Shown in pieces: positions 15,453 to 23,338 of a DNA stretch of 31,223 nt; position 1 is the stretch's first letter; every line of letters begins with the position of its first letter. Origin of the DNA: Methanolobus sp. UBA118 (GTDB lineage Archaea > Halobacteriota > Methanosarcinia > Methanosarcinales > Methanosarcinaceae); assembly GCA_002508635.1 (NCBI GenBank), contig DACO01000131.1, positions 1-31,223 of the forward strand, written 5' to 3'. The translations under genes and the position numbers were made by a program. The notes beneath the pieces are model-generated. The model had not been told where the DNA came from. It saw only the letters and a list, made by a program, of their open reading frames with translations, and ran no database searches.

Positions 15453-15994
15453 TTCTGATCCCTCATCATCTTGTATGCTTCCATAACGGCTTCTGCGTTT
15501 CTTTCTCCGACCTTGCCGGGGAATCTTTCCTTGACCGCTTCCATGATGGACTCAGGCTTTACCTCACCGGTTGCACCGGCAAAAGCACCGAGCAAAACTG
15601 TGTTGACTATCGGTCTTCCGATAATGTCAAGTGCGATCTTGGTAGCGTTTACGGTCATGATCCTGGCCTTGGTATCAATTTTGAATGTCTCAGGATCGAA
15701 ATCACTGTTTATAATGAGGATACCGTCATCCTTCAGGCCGTTTGCAACTTCGACAACCTCTAACAGTGTCGGGTCCTGGACGATCACATAGTCCGGCTCG
15801 TATACCTGGCTTCTGAGTCTGATCGGGACATCGCCTATCCTGGTGAAGGCCTGGACTGGTGCCCCCCTTCTTTCCACTCCAAAAGCTGGAAATGCCTGGC
15901 TGAATTTGTTGTCTGCAAAAGCAGCAACAGCCAGAAGTTCGGCAGCGGTAACCGAACCCTGACCGCCCCGGCCGTGTATTCTTATTTCTTTCAT
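15449..15994 (-). CDS. porG: Pyruvate:ferredoxin oxidoreductase gamma subunit
   Basis: This 181-residue gamma subunit is the first gene of the por operon. It shows the family's opening IRIHGRGGQGSVTAAELLA and QAFPAFGVERRGAPVQAF, the segment that helps bind coenzyme A, then the VNTVLLGAFAG motif. TATGGAGAATTTTAG before the ATG gives a GGAG ribosome binding site. The whole operon porG-porD-porA-porB is complete and unbroken. This order and four-subunit split is the archaeal type, in contrast to the single-chain enzyme of many anaerobic bacteria. Confidence 0.95.
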   Translation of the reverse strand: MKEIRIHGRGGQGSVTAAELLAVAAFADNKFSQAFPAFGVERRGAPVQAFTRIGDVPIRLRSQVYEPDYVIVQDPTLLEVVEVANGLKDDGILIINSDFDPETFKIDTKARIMTVNATKIALDIIGRPIVNTVLLGAFAGATGEVKPESIMEAVKERFPGKVGERNAEAVMEAYKMMRDQK

Positions 15995-16271
15995 CTAAAA
16001 TTCTCCATAAACCATGTGAAATAACAACAGATCAATTCAACAAAGTATTTTTTTTGATAATTTTTTAGTATTACATCACAGCAGAATCAGCTCTAAGGTA
16101 TCCATGTTGCCGGAGGCACATGAAATTTTCGTCATCTGCCGTAAAATGCAATGTTTAATTGTGTAGAATCGGCTAATTACTATTTAGTCTTTCGGTAATT
16201 TACGCTGTTAATTAAATTAAAAATAAATTTATGAAATTTTATACTAAATAAAGGTCTGAGGAATAAATCCA
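15995..16271 (-). promoter_or_regulatory. Intergenic leader/promoter region of the por operon
   Basis: This 277-base gap separates the dihydrouridine synthase stop from porG. It is AT-rich, with poly-T/A tracts near 16048-16066 on the porG side. It must hold the por promoter, but I cannot single out one TATA box with confidence. I see no gene in it. Confidence 0.4.
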
Positions 16272-17222
16272 TCAATCCCCACACATTTTCTCAACCTGCA
16301 GGATCATTCCATCCACATCATGCGCCTCTGCAATCCTGTTTCGGATATGTCTTCCATTGCGGATTCCGCGGGTAAACCACTGTGCATGAGCTCTTATGTT
16401 TATTGTTTCCATGAGTCCGCACTCTTCCAGAAGCCTGAAGTACTCACGTATATCTTTCACCCGCTGCATGCATTCATCATACTCGAGCATCTCTCCTGTA
16501 TCAAGGTAGTGGGAGATCCTTTTGAAAAGAAAGGGATTTCCCATTGCAGCCCTGCCTATCATTATTCCGTCACAGCATGTGTATTCTAGTGCATGCTCGG
16601 CTGATTTTTCGTCAACGATATCCCCGTTAACGATCACTGGTATTGACAGCTCTTCCCTGATCCTTTTTGCATATTCCATATCGGCCCTTCCGGAATATTG
16701 CTGCTGTCGTGTTCTTCCGTGAACTGTAAGGGCAGATGCTCCGGCATCCTCTATCAGGCGTGCGATCTCAAGGGTCTTTTCCATGTCTTCAAGTACACGT
16801 ATCTTTGCAGTTACCGGCACAGCCACAGTTTCGCAAAGTTCGCTGATGATCGAATGTATGAGTCCGGGTGATCTTAGCAGTGCTGAGCCAAAACCATCCT
16901 TTGTGAGCAGTTTTGCAGGGCAGCCGCAATTTAAGTCTATGATGTCAGGATGATAATTCTCCTCTATGGTGAGGGCTGCTTTAGCTATTACGTGCGGATC
17001 TTTACCGAATACCTGTATTCCGAAAGGTCTTTCGGCCTCAGAGCTTTTTCCACGATTGAAGGTTTTGCTGTTATCATAAATGACAGCATCAGAACTTATC
17101 ATCTCCGAATATGTCATAGATGCCCCGTACTTTTTGCACATCAGCCTGAATGGCAGGTTGGTTACATTGGACATGGGGGCCAGAAGGATGTTCCCGGGAA
17201 ATTTTACGTTGCCTATTCTCAT
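16272..17222 (-). CDS. tRNA-dihydrouridine synthase (Dus family)
   Basis: This 316-residue FMN-dependent TIM-barrel enzyme reduces uridines in tRNA D-loops. The N-terminus shows LLAPMSNVTNLPFR. The catalytic cysteine is C101 in LNCGCPAKLLTKDGFGSALL. FMN-binding segments include TVHGRTRQQQYSGRAD, IVNGDI and GIMIGRAAMGNPFLF. A helical C-terminal domain follows and ends EKMCGD. Bacterial DusA/B/C subtype names do not transfer cleanly to archaea, so I give no symbol. A TATA-like sequence about 31 bases upstream of the ATG suggests a leaderless or very short-leader message. Confidence 0.93.
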   Translation of the reverse strand: MRIGNVKFPGNILLAPMSNVTNLPFRLMCKKYGASMTYSEMISSDAVIYDNSKTFNRGKSSEAERPFGIQVFGKDPHVIAKAALTIEENYHPDIIDLNCGCPAKLLTKDGFGSALLRSPGLIHSIISELCETVAVPVTAKIRVLEDMEKTLEIARLIEDAGASALTVHGRTRQQQYSGRADMEYAKRIREELSIPVIVNGDIVDEKSAEHALEYTCCDGIMIGRAAMGNPFLFKRISHYLDTGEMLEYDECMQRVKDIREYFRLLEECGLMETINIRAHAQWFTRGIRNGRHIRNRIAEAHDVDGMILQVEKMCGD

Positions 17223-17248
17223 TTACCTGGCGTACCGATGGGGATACT

Positions 17249-17258
17249 AATATATAAG
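17249..17258. promoter_or_regulatory. TATA-like sequence between divergent genes
   Basis: AATATATAAG lies in the 96-base gap between the divergent dihydrouridine synthase and UPF0200 genes. Because it is nearly symmetric, it could serve either strand: its centre is about 31 bases from the minus-strand ATG (leaderless) and about 65 from the plus-strand ATG. Confidence 0.45.
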
Positions 17259-17318
17259 TAGAATGTATGGAAAAAGACCTATAGTATCATTATTTTACAA
17301 ATCACGAAAGGTTGACCA

Positions 17319-17855
17319 ATGACCAGAATATTAGCTTTTGTAGGTATGCCGGCCTCGGGTAAGTCAGAGGCCTCTGCGGTCCTGCGCCGCAAGGGAATCG
17401 CAGTGATAAATATGGGAGATGTCATCAGGGAGGAAGTGGTCCGCAGAGGCCTTGAACCCACCGATGCAAACACCGGAGGCGTCGGCACAGAATTACGTGA
17501 GACCGAGGGCAGGGATGCCGTTGCACGTCGTTGTGTTCCCAAGATCAAAGAGGCAGACTCGGACTTTATAGGAATAGACGGTGTCAGGAGTGTGCCTGAG
17601 GTAGAATGCTTCAAGGAGGCATTCGGAGACGATTTTACTCTTGTATCCATTGACTCCCCCCTCGAGGTCCGCTTTGCACGGGTGATGGCACGTAAAAGAA
17701 GCGATGATATGCAGGACATCGATGCCCTTAAGGTCAGGGATGAAAGAGAACTTGGCTGGGGCATGGGCGAGGCTATGGACAAGGCAGATATAGTGATCAC
17801 CAACAATTCAAGCCTTGAAGAGTTCAGTAAAAAGATAAGAGAACTTGTGGAATAG
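17319..17855 (+). CDS. UPF0200 family P-loop kinase-like protein
   Basis: This 178-residue archaeal protein has a Walker A motif GMPASGKS (9-16) and the general plan of dephospho-CoA/adenylate-type kinases: VINMGDVIREEV after the first helix, a lid-like arginine region ARVMARKRSDD, and TLVSIDSP. The family is conserved across Euryarchaeota but has no settled reaction that I know of; a nucleotide or nucleoside-phosphate kinase is the likely class. It stops with TAG, and five bases later the UPF0201 gene begins, so the two are co-transcribed. Only this gene and the FilR1-type regulator end in TAG here. Confidence 0.85.
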   Translation: MTRILAFVGMPASGKSEASAVLRRKGIAVINMGDVIREEVVRRGLEPTDANTGGVGTELRETEGRDAVARRCVPKIKEADSDFIGIDGVRSVPEVECFKEAFGDDFTLVSIDSPLEVRFARVMARKRSDDMQDIDALKVRDERELGWGMGEAMDKADIVITNNSSLEEFSKKIRELVE

Positions 17856-17860
17856 TTGAA

Positions 17861-18304
17861 ATGATCAGGGTTATAGTTTCTGCGAAAGTAAACCCCACGG
17901 AAGAAGGTGTGAAAGTCTCCGGGGCAATCAATAATATCTTCCCGAATATCAAATTGGAGGAAGAGAAACTGTCGGAGCACAGCTCAAGATTCTCAGGAGA
18001 AGGTGATAAATTCTCACTCACACAGATGCATTATCTGATCAGGGAAGAAGAGATCATCGATACAGCCCGCACCGCACTGAGAATAGGGTTGTCAGAGGAT
18101 GACACATACACCTCGTTTATTATCAGCAAACAGGTAGCAACCGTCGGCCATCTTAACTACCCTGCACAGGAAGAGGCTCTGGGTTCGATAAACATAGAGA
18201 TCTTCGCAGATTCCGGAAGAGAGATGCAACGACTGTTTGACTGGCTTACCCCACCCACGGAAAACGGTATCCCCGAATTTGAGATCAATATCGATAGCGT
18301 TTAA
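17861..18304 (+). CDS. UPF0201 family protein
   Basis: This 147-residue protein matches the archaeal UPF0201 family: the N-terminal IRVIVSAKVNPTEEGVKVSGAI, a central LIREEEIIDTAR, and the ending LFDWLTPPTENGIPEFE. Structures of relatives resemble an RNA-binding ribosomal-protein-L5-like fold, but no function is established. It sits 5 bases after the UPF0200 gene and 12 before the TIM-barrel gene. The pairing of UPF0200 and UPF0201 recurs in archaea, which suggests a shared task. Confidence 0.85.
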   Translation: MIRVIVSAKVNPTEEGVKVSGAINNIFPNIKLEEEKLSEHSSRFSGEGDKFSLTQMHYLIREEEIIDTARTALRIGLSEDDTYTSFIISKQVATVGHLNYPAQEEALGSINIEIFADSGREMQRLFDWLTPPTENGIPEFEINIDSV

Positions 18305-18316
18305 GGAGCTTTATTT

Positions 18317-19090
18317 ATGAGGATCAGAAACCTGAGTTTTTCGTCACGTGAGGTAATAGAGGAATCTTTCGAGTGGGCATATGAACTTGAGGACATGGGA
18401 TATTCAGGATGGGAGATCGTGCAGGAAGGCTCCCAGTGCCTGACAAAAGAAAATCTTCCAATGGTGCAGGAGATAAAGGAAACAACAAATCTAAAAATGA
18501 GCATCCATCTTCCCTTTTCTGACATGAACCTGGCAGGCCTCAATGAAGGGATACATAACGAGGTCATGCGGCAGATGAAATATTACTTGCAAATGGCCTC
18601 AGGTCTTGCGGATGTGGCGGTACTGCATCCGGGATACCTTTCCCCCTACGGTGCGAAACTGCCGGAAAGATCCTGGGAAACGAGCGTGACCTCGGCTCAG
18701 ACACTATGTGATTTCGCACAGGATCTGGATATCACCATAGCCATCGAAAACATGCCCAATTTCCCGAAAATATTCGGTCAGCGTCCTGATGACATGCTTG
18801 ACATGCTCGATCAGGTTGACAGGAAGAATGCGGGTATGACCCTTGATGTGGGACATGCTAACACCATGGGTCTGGTGGATGAGTTCGTGGAGAAGTGCAA
18901 GAGCAAACTCTCACACATGCATATCCATGATAACTACGGCAAATACGACGAGCATCTGCCTCTGGGACAGGGCAATATCGACTGGAAAAAACTCATGGAC
19001 AATCTGTCCGGCTACAAAGGACTCATGGTCACGGAGATGGGTGACCTTGAGGAAGGCAGGCAGTGCATTGAGTATCTGAAGAGTCTCTGA
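18317..19090 (+). CDS. TIM-barrel sugar isomerase / endonuclease IV-like protein
   Basis: This 257-residue xylose-isomerase-like TIM barrel has the metal-ligand pattern shared by endonuclease IV and sugar isomerases: AVLHPGYLSP, AIENMPN, TLDVGHAN, MHIHDNYGKYDEHLPLGQGNIDW and a final glutamate in MVTEMGD. It lacks the full set of nine endonuclease IV ligands that I would look for and is shorter than Nfo, so a metal-dependent isomerase or epimerase is as likely as an AP endonuclease. AAGGAG 9 bases before the ATG gives a clear start. It is the third gene of the operon with UPF0200 and UPF0201. The substrate is unknown. Confidence 0.8.
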   Translation: MRIRNLSFSSREVIEESFEWAYELEDMGYSGWEIVQEGSQCLTKENLPMVQEIKETTNLKMSIHLPFSDMNLAGLNEGIHNEVMRQMKYYLQMASGLADVAVLHPGYLSPYGAKLPERSWETSVTSAQTLCDFAQDLDITIAIENMPNFPKIFGQRPDDMLDMLDQVDRKNAGMTLDVGHANTMGLVDEFVEKCKSKLSHMHIHDNYGKYDEHLPLGQGNIDWKKLMDNLSGYKGLMVTEMGDLEEGRQCIEYLKSL

Positions 19091-19518
19091 TCCTGCAGAA
19101 ACGTTATTTTGTTTTCGCTTCGTAGGAGTCCTGCTAATTGCAACTTTAGGGTCGATAGTTCGATCATTACGTTGTTTTCAGTTTGTCAGCCGATCTACCG
19201 GATTTGTGAAAAACCAAACCATCCCGAAGGGCTGGCAAAGCCGGCGTTTCTCGTCAATACGAACGAAAATCATCTAAAAGCTGCTTTTCAGAATATTTTT
19301 TCTGCAGAACTTCTGTCAGATCTATCCAGAAGAGTCGCCACTAATAGAAATTTTATGGTCTACAGTCTGAATATCAAAATAAACTCAAGTTTTTCCGACA
19401 CAGCAGCGACAGACTGCACCGCCTACGGCGGATGGTCGTGCTGTTCTTTGTGCACCGATAGTTCTTGCCGGAATCTTTGACAGAGCCTGTGAAAGAGTTA
19501 TTTGATGGAACCTCTGTT
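19091..19518. other. 428-base gene-free stretch with stable hairpins
   Basis: No supported gene is present. A plus-strand frame (19109-19480) is open but has no start signal or family. The GC content is higher than in the other intergenic regions. Two strong hairpins stand out: GCTGGC-AAA-GCCGGC (19231-19245, one G-U pair) and a nested one at 19400-19444. It lies between genes that converge, so it could hold 3' ends, a non-coding RNA, or decayed mobile DNA. Confidence 0.4.
19400..19444. other. Nested hairpin, possible structured RNA
   Basis: An outer stem pairs ACAGCAGCGAC (19400-19410) with GTCGTGCTGT (19435-19444), leaving one bulged G. An inner perfect stem CCGCC-TAC-GGCGG (19419-19431) sits inside. 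The paired bases are GC-rich. It does not fit a tRNA, and I recognise no riboswitch class. A terminator, small RNA, or end of an old mobile element are all possible. Confidence 0.4.
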
Positions 19519-19689
19519 TTACTCTTCAATTCGTCCATGCCTGCGGTCTATGCTATCCATCTGGTCCAGCAGCTTGCGGATAGCTGTTCTTATGGCATCG
19601 GCCTGTGTTACGAATTTCTTGTTGTCTCCTACATGCTCGTTAAGATCGTCGAGGAGTTCCTGTGGTATATCAACACTCACTTTTGGCAT
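19519..19689 (-). CDS. Ribbon-helix-helix (CopG/Arc-type) DNA-binding protein
   Basis: This 56-residue protein starts at the ATG at 19689, with AGGTGA 5 bases upstream. It begins with the ribbon strand MPKVSVDIPQ, followed by helix ELLDDLNEHVGD and helix TQADAIRTAIRKLLDQMD, the classic RHH dimer plan in which the strands contact the major groove. The charged tail is IDRRHGRIEE. It is a likely transcriptional regulator or antitoxin. No toxin-like gene adjoins it: tRNA-Lys is upstream and gene-free DNA downstream. The target is unknown, possibly its own promoter. Confidence 0.8.
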   Translation of the reverse strand: MPKVSVDIPQELLDDLNEHVGDNKKFVTQADAIRTAIRKLLDQMDSIDRRHGRIEE

Positions 19690-19796
19690 GGTCTCACCTG
19701 CTAATGTGGTTTAGGTGGATTAGCTAAAGTATAGATAAAACTAATGGCCTGAGGTTTGAAATTAAAAACAGAGTCAAAACAGTGATTAAGTTTATG

Positions 19797-19870
19797 CGAG
19801 CCGGAAGGGATTTGAACCCCTGGCCTACGGATTAAGAGTCCGTCGCTCTTCCTGGCTAAGCTACCGGCCC
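19797..19870 (-). tRNA. tRNA-Lys (anticodon CUU)
   Basis: A 74-base cloverleaf is readable on the minus strand. The acceptor stem GGGCCGG pairs with CCGGCTC (one G-U). The D arm lies in TAGCTTAGCCAGGAAGAGC. The anticodon stem ACGGA/TCCGT holds the loop CTCTTAA with anticodon CTT. The T arm contains GGTTCAAATCC. The discriminator base is G, and no CCA is encoded, as in many archaea. No intron is visible. Confidence 0.95.
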
Positions 19871-19916
19871 GCGTTGAGTAATTAACTGAGCGAGACTCCC
19901 ATACGTAATTGCTTCA

Positions 19917-19922
19917 TATATA
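19917..19922 (-). promoter_or_regulatory. Probable TATA box of tRNA-Lys
   Basis: TATATA lies about 49 bases upstream of the tRNA 5' end on the minus strand. With an archaeal TATA-to-start distance of about 26, transcription would begin some 20 bases before the mature tRNA, a normal leader length. Confidence 0.5.
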
Positions 19923-19952
19923 CATTTCGGTAAAAAGTATCTGAAAGGGTAT

Positions 19953-21812
19953 TCAGATATGTTTGACCACACATTTTGACAGCCCCACAATCTCTACCAT
20001 ATCACTGTTATCAGGGCTCTGGATTATCATTTGTCCTTTCTTCAGGTACGGGATACGCTTCTCGAACTCCTTTTTGACCTTAATGGCGCTGATGGCCGCA
20101 TCGTTGCTGAGATTGAGGATGACGCGCGTGTTGATCTGTTTGAAAACTGTCTCGTCGATATCCTGGGGATCCTGGGTTATAAGGAAGAGTCCCAGACCTT
20201 CTTTTCTGCCCTGGCGTGCGGCATCTGCGAACTTGGATATGAGCATCCTTGAGTGCTCCCCTCCGGCCTTTGCAAGGTAGCGGTGGGCTTCGTCCAGGCC
20301 CAGTATTATGGGTGTTTCCTTGACGGCCGCCTCTCCGGATGTGCTGAGCTTGTTGTCCACGATCATGCTCATCAGAGTAAGCGTTATAAGGTCCCGTATG
20401 CGGGAGCTTGTAATATACTCCGTGGGGAAGACGCTGACCTGCCCGGATTTGAATATCTGACCCAGGATCTCGGTGATGGGTCTTGCAGGCTGGTCGAATA
20501 CCCTTGCAAGGGCTCGGTTCTTTACGCGGCGTACGATACCGTCATAGGATGACTCGTGTATCTTGCCGCTCTCCACATAGTGATCCCTTGCGGCATCGTC
20601 ATCAATGAAATCAACAAAACCGCTGTACGTATGCTGTCCGCTCCTCTTGAAATAATCATCAAGCAGCAGGTCCACACCCACGTACTGCAGTTCTGTCATA
20701 CCAACAGGGGCGATCAGCCAGGAATTGTTACGCACCATCTCAAAGGGTATGGTGAATTCTACCTGTTCGGCCCTTGATCTTCCATTATAGGTTTCCCCGT
20801 TCACCTTTGCAACAAAGGTCTTTGTGTTTCTGCAGGCTCCGAAATTGACCTGCTCTGCCCTGAATCTGAAATCGTCATCAGATGTGAGATCTGGATTGTC
20901 CTCATAAAGCTGGGAGTACTCGTCCTGCGGGTCCATTATCACAAGACAGGGATTCTTCTTCTCCGGTGAGCCGCGCAGGTTGTATCTGTTATCCTCACTC
21001 ATGAACTGGCGCAGGATATTCTTGGTCAGGAAGGTCTTTCCCGTACCTGTGCTTCCGCAGACCAGCATGTGCCTGAAGATCAGGGGATCACCCATTGAGT
21101 AGTCATTTCTCAGGTAATAGGGAACTGTGGGAGGTACAGCATGTGTCTTTACAAGCTCTCCGCCGACACTCAGGTGTCCCAGGAAGATGCCCTCTTCAGG
21201 TATGTTGAGTCCTGTCTGTATCTTCAGTTTCTCGGTAACAGGGAGAATAGGTGTGTTCGGGCGGGGTATTCTGTCCCCCATCCTTCTGGAAAGGAAACTG
21301 CCATTGGATGTGTTCTGCTCATAGAGGATGCAGATAGGGTCAAGGTATGCCAGGAACTTATAATCCACCTCGTCGGTGTGATTGAAGCGCAGCATCCTGC
21401 GGGAGTGGATCTCGGTTGCATCATCCACGGCGTACTCCTGCAGGTATTGCAGCTTCCAGATTCTCGCAAACAGGTCCTCATCCCCGTATGGAACTATCAC
21501 ATAGGTACCCAGGCGAATATCACTGCGCCGGGATGTGCTTATATATCCTGTTATCCTCGCCCCGGCCTCGGTGATCTCAAGCGGATCGATACCTGTCGTG
21601 ATGATCCCGAAAGCGTTCTCAAATCCGTTCTCTATTACCGGAGCATCAACTTCCATTTCCGGTTCATAGTCCTCGAAGTCGCTTTCTTCCTGCTGGTATT
21701 TTTGTGCGGATTCATCCTTCAGGGAAAGGTGTCTTTCTTTTTCCTTTTTGCTGCCTTCTGATCCGGTTTCCTCATTTTTCGGAACAAAGGCAAGTATGTC
21801 CTCATCTCTCAT
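19953..21812 (-). CDS. herA: HerA DNA translocase/helicase
   Basis: This 619-residue hexameric HerA/FtsK-type ATPase drives DNA end resection with NurA and, in many archaea, Mre11-Rad50. The N-terminal beta-barrel (HAS) domain lies around residues 65-170 (ITTGIDPLEI, YVIVPYG, RIWKLQY). Walker A is GSTGTGKT (253-260) and Walker B GLDEAH (505-510), with a following AARQGRKEGLGLFLITQ containing the arginine-finger and sensor region. The first 60 residues are an acidic, low-complexity extension not typical of the family, whose usual length is nearer 500. The start overlaps the end of nurA by 11 bases, so translation is coupled. Confidence 0.93.
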   Translation of the reverse strand: MRDEDILAFVPKNEETGSEGSKKEKERHLSLKDESAQKYQQEESDFEDYEPEMEVDAPVIENGFENAFGIITTGIDPLEITEAGARITGYISTSRRSDIRLGTYVIVPYGDEDLFARIWKLQYLQEYAVDDATEIHSRRMLRFNHTDEVDYKFLAYLDPICILYEQNTSNGSFLSRRMGDRIPRPNTPILPVTEKLKIQTGLNIPEEGIFLGHLSVGGELVKTHAVPPTVPYYLRNDYSMGDPLIFRHMLVCGSTGTGKTFLTKNILRQFMSEDNRYNLRGSPEKKNPCLVIMDPQDEYSQLYEDNPDLTSDDDFRFRAEQVNFGACRNTKTFVAKVNGETYNGRSRAEQVEFTIPFEMVRNNSWLIAPVGMTELQYVGVDLLLDDYFKRSGQHTYSGFVDFIDDDAARDHYVESGKIHESSYDGIVRRVKNRALARVFDQPARPITEILGQIFKSGQVSVFPTEYITSSRIRDLITLTLMSMIVDNKLSTSGEAAVKETPIILGLDEAHRYLAKAGGEHSRMLISKFADAARQGRKEGLGLFLITQDPQDIDETVFKQINTRVILNLSNDAAISAIKVKKEFEKRIPYLKKGQMIIQSPDNSDMVEIVGLSKCVVKHI

Positions 21813-23085
21813 CCATTTCGCCCCATCTGATATCGTTATAGCTGGTATCTATCCTTGAATTCCTGAACCTGTCAATTATCTGGCGCCTCTCGGAAAGCTG
21901 TATCTTTGCCACGGAGTCAGCCTTTGCCAGTGTCTTTGGTATGCCGCTTAGTGCAATGTCATAGAGCACTTTTCTTGTGATCAGGTTTCGCATATCCTCA
22001 TTTTTCACGAGGCCATAAGGTGATTCTATTTTGAAAATTGTGTTCATTGAAGGCACGAACACCATGAAAAAGGCAAGTGCATAATCCTCAGCCGGGAATT
22101 CGTGTGTGAGCCTGTCCCTGACAAGCGGTGATGTGGTACTGATCATCTTCTCATAGAACTGGTTTGGCTGCAGGAACCAGTTTGTGTATGTAATGTATTT
22201 TCTGGCAGCCTTACCCCTGATGCCTGCCTTTTCGGGAGAAAGTGCATTCTTGAAGAACTGGGAATCCAGTATCCAGGGCAGGTCCATCTCCTTTTCCTGT
22301 TTTTTCAGGGCCTGCATTATCTGCATGTCCTCTGGATTCTTCACAAATCCCACCAGAGGTTTCTGCTTGCTGATATGGTGGTCCATGATATCGATGTAGT
22401 TCTGGAGCACCTTCTCACTATGGGAATCGGTACGTATCCGTATGTCCTCGGAAGCCACCACCATCCAGTACATCAGGCGCTTGGGATAGATCGGACCGTC
22501 CATGATCAGAAAACTCTTATCCTGCATCCTCTCAAGCATCCACAGAAGGTGCTCAGATTCACAGAGATAGAGTGCTATATCGTGCAGCATATCATTTGTC
22601 TTTTTATTCAGGATACCCGGCTGGATACGTATTATACGTTTGCGTCCGGCACCTTCGTCAAAGAACTCCCAGTTGCTGCTTGTGTCTATGGTCACTCTTG
22701 TGCTTGCGGTATAGGTTGCAGCAACTATCGTGCGCATATTATGGATCTCCAGGTCCGTTGGACTGGATGCCAGGGCGCAATGGCAGAAATCAACATAAAG
22801 GCCATTATCGAACGTCCTTGCTGTGGTGCTGCCGCTATCACATGCATAACTGATACTAAATGGGTCACTCGATCCGAGCATTCTTTCAATGCTTACCTTG
22901 CCACGTTTCACCTTTCCGATAGCTTTGAGAACGGTCTTTCCTTCGTATCTTAACTCTCCTAGCAGTTTCAGAATATTAGTTACACTGTCCGTGTCATCGT
23001 TCTCAGGGTCATCCTTGCTGAGGCATGAATCGATGCGTGTCACAAGATCGTGTATCTCTTTTATGTGAACCGGTTCAAGGGTCAT
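21802..23085 (-). CDS. nurA: NurA 5'-3' nuclease
   Basis: This 427-residue NurA nuclease, of an RNase-H-like fold, digests 5' strands at double-strand breaks in complex with HerA. The first catalytic motif is ACDSGSTTAR with D83. The second acidic site is LIMDGPIYP with D196, followed by LVGFVKNP, which matches the family's conserved basic segment. The late FKIESPYG and KIQLSERRQIIDRFR are also typical. The ATG at 23085 lacks a ribosome binding site, but TATAAA about 20 bases upstream suggests a leaderless message. nurA precedes herA with an 11-base overlap. Mre11 and Rad50 are not in this window. Confidence 0.93.
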   Translation of the reverse strand: MTLEPVHIKEIHDLVTRIDSCLSKDDPENDDTDSVTNILKLLGELRYEGKTVLKAIGKVKRGKVSIERMLGSSDPFSISYACDSGSTTARTFDNGLYVDFCHCALASSPTDLEIHNMRTIVAATYTASTRVTIDTSSNWEFFDEGAGRKRIIRIQPGILNKKTNDMLHDIALYLCESEHLLWMLERMQDKSFLIMDGPIYPKRLMYWMVVASEDIRIRTDSHSEKVLQNYIDIMDHHISKQKPLVGFVKNPEDMQIMQALKKQEKEMDLPWILDSQFFKNALSPEKAGIRGKAARKYITYTNWFLQPNQFYEKMISTTSPLVRDRLTHEFPAEDYALAFFMVFVPSMNTIFKIESPYGLVKNEDMRNLITRKVLYDIALSGIPKTLAKADSVAKIQLSERRQIIDRFRNSRIDTSYNDIRWGEMDER

Positions 23086-23102
23086 GGATCAGGGAAAGTT
23101 GC

Positions 23103-23108
23103 TTTATA
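23103..23108 (-). promoter_or_regulatory. Probable TATA box of nurA-herA
   Basis: Read on the minus strand, AGTATAAAGC places TATAAA about 20 bases before the nurA ATG. At that distance transcription should begin at or very near the start codon, which fits the absence of a ribosome binding site. Confidence 0.5.
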
Positions 23109-23338
23109 CTAATATCATTTTGCTTTAAAGGTCGGAAATTACCTTCGTCTGTGTTATTAAAACAATTTGAAAGCCAATAGCCAATAATATTTCACATTGT
23201 ATATATAAATCTACTTCTGAAAAATCATAATCAACTTAATTTTTGTAACATAATTTTAGGACAGATTATCCTATAGACACTCTTCCGGGAAGGAGCTCAA
23301 ATAAACTTGTCCGCGTTTAAACTTCTTTTTCTGAAAAC

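Noticed and set aside
18317..19090. Assignment of the TIM-barrel protein as endonuclease IV (nfo)
   Set aside because: Several metal-ligand-like residues are present, but the full endonuclease IV set and length are not. A sugar isomerase or epimerase is equally likely.
19109..19480. 123-codon plus-strand frame after the TIM-barrel gene
   Set aside because: It has no ribosome binding site, odd cysteine-rich ends and no family, and overlaps the hairpins. Fragments look protein-like but are not enough to call a gene.
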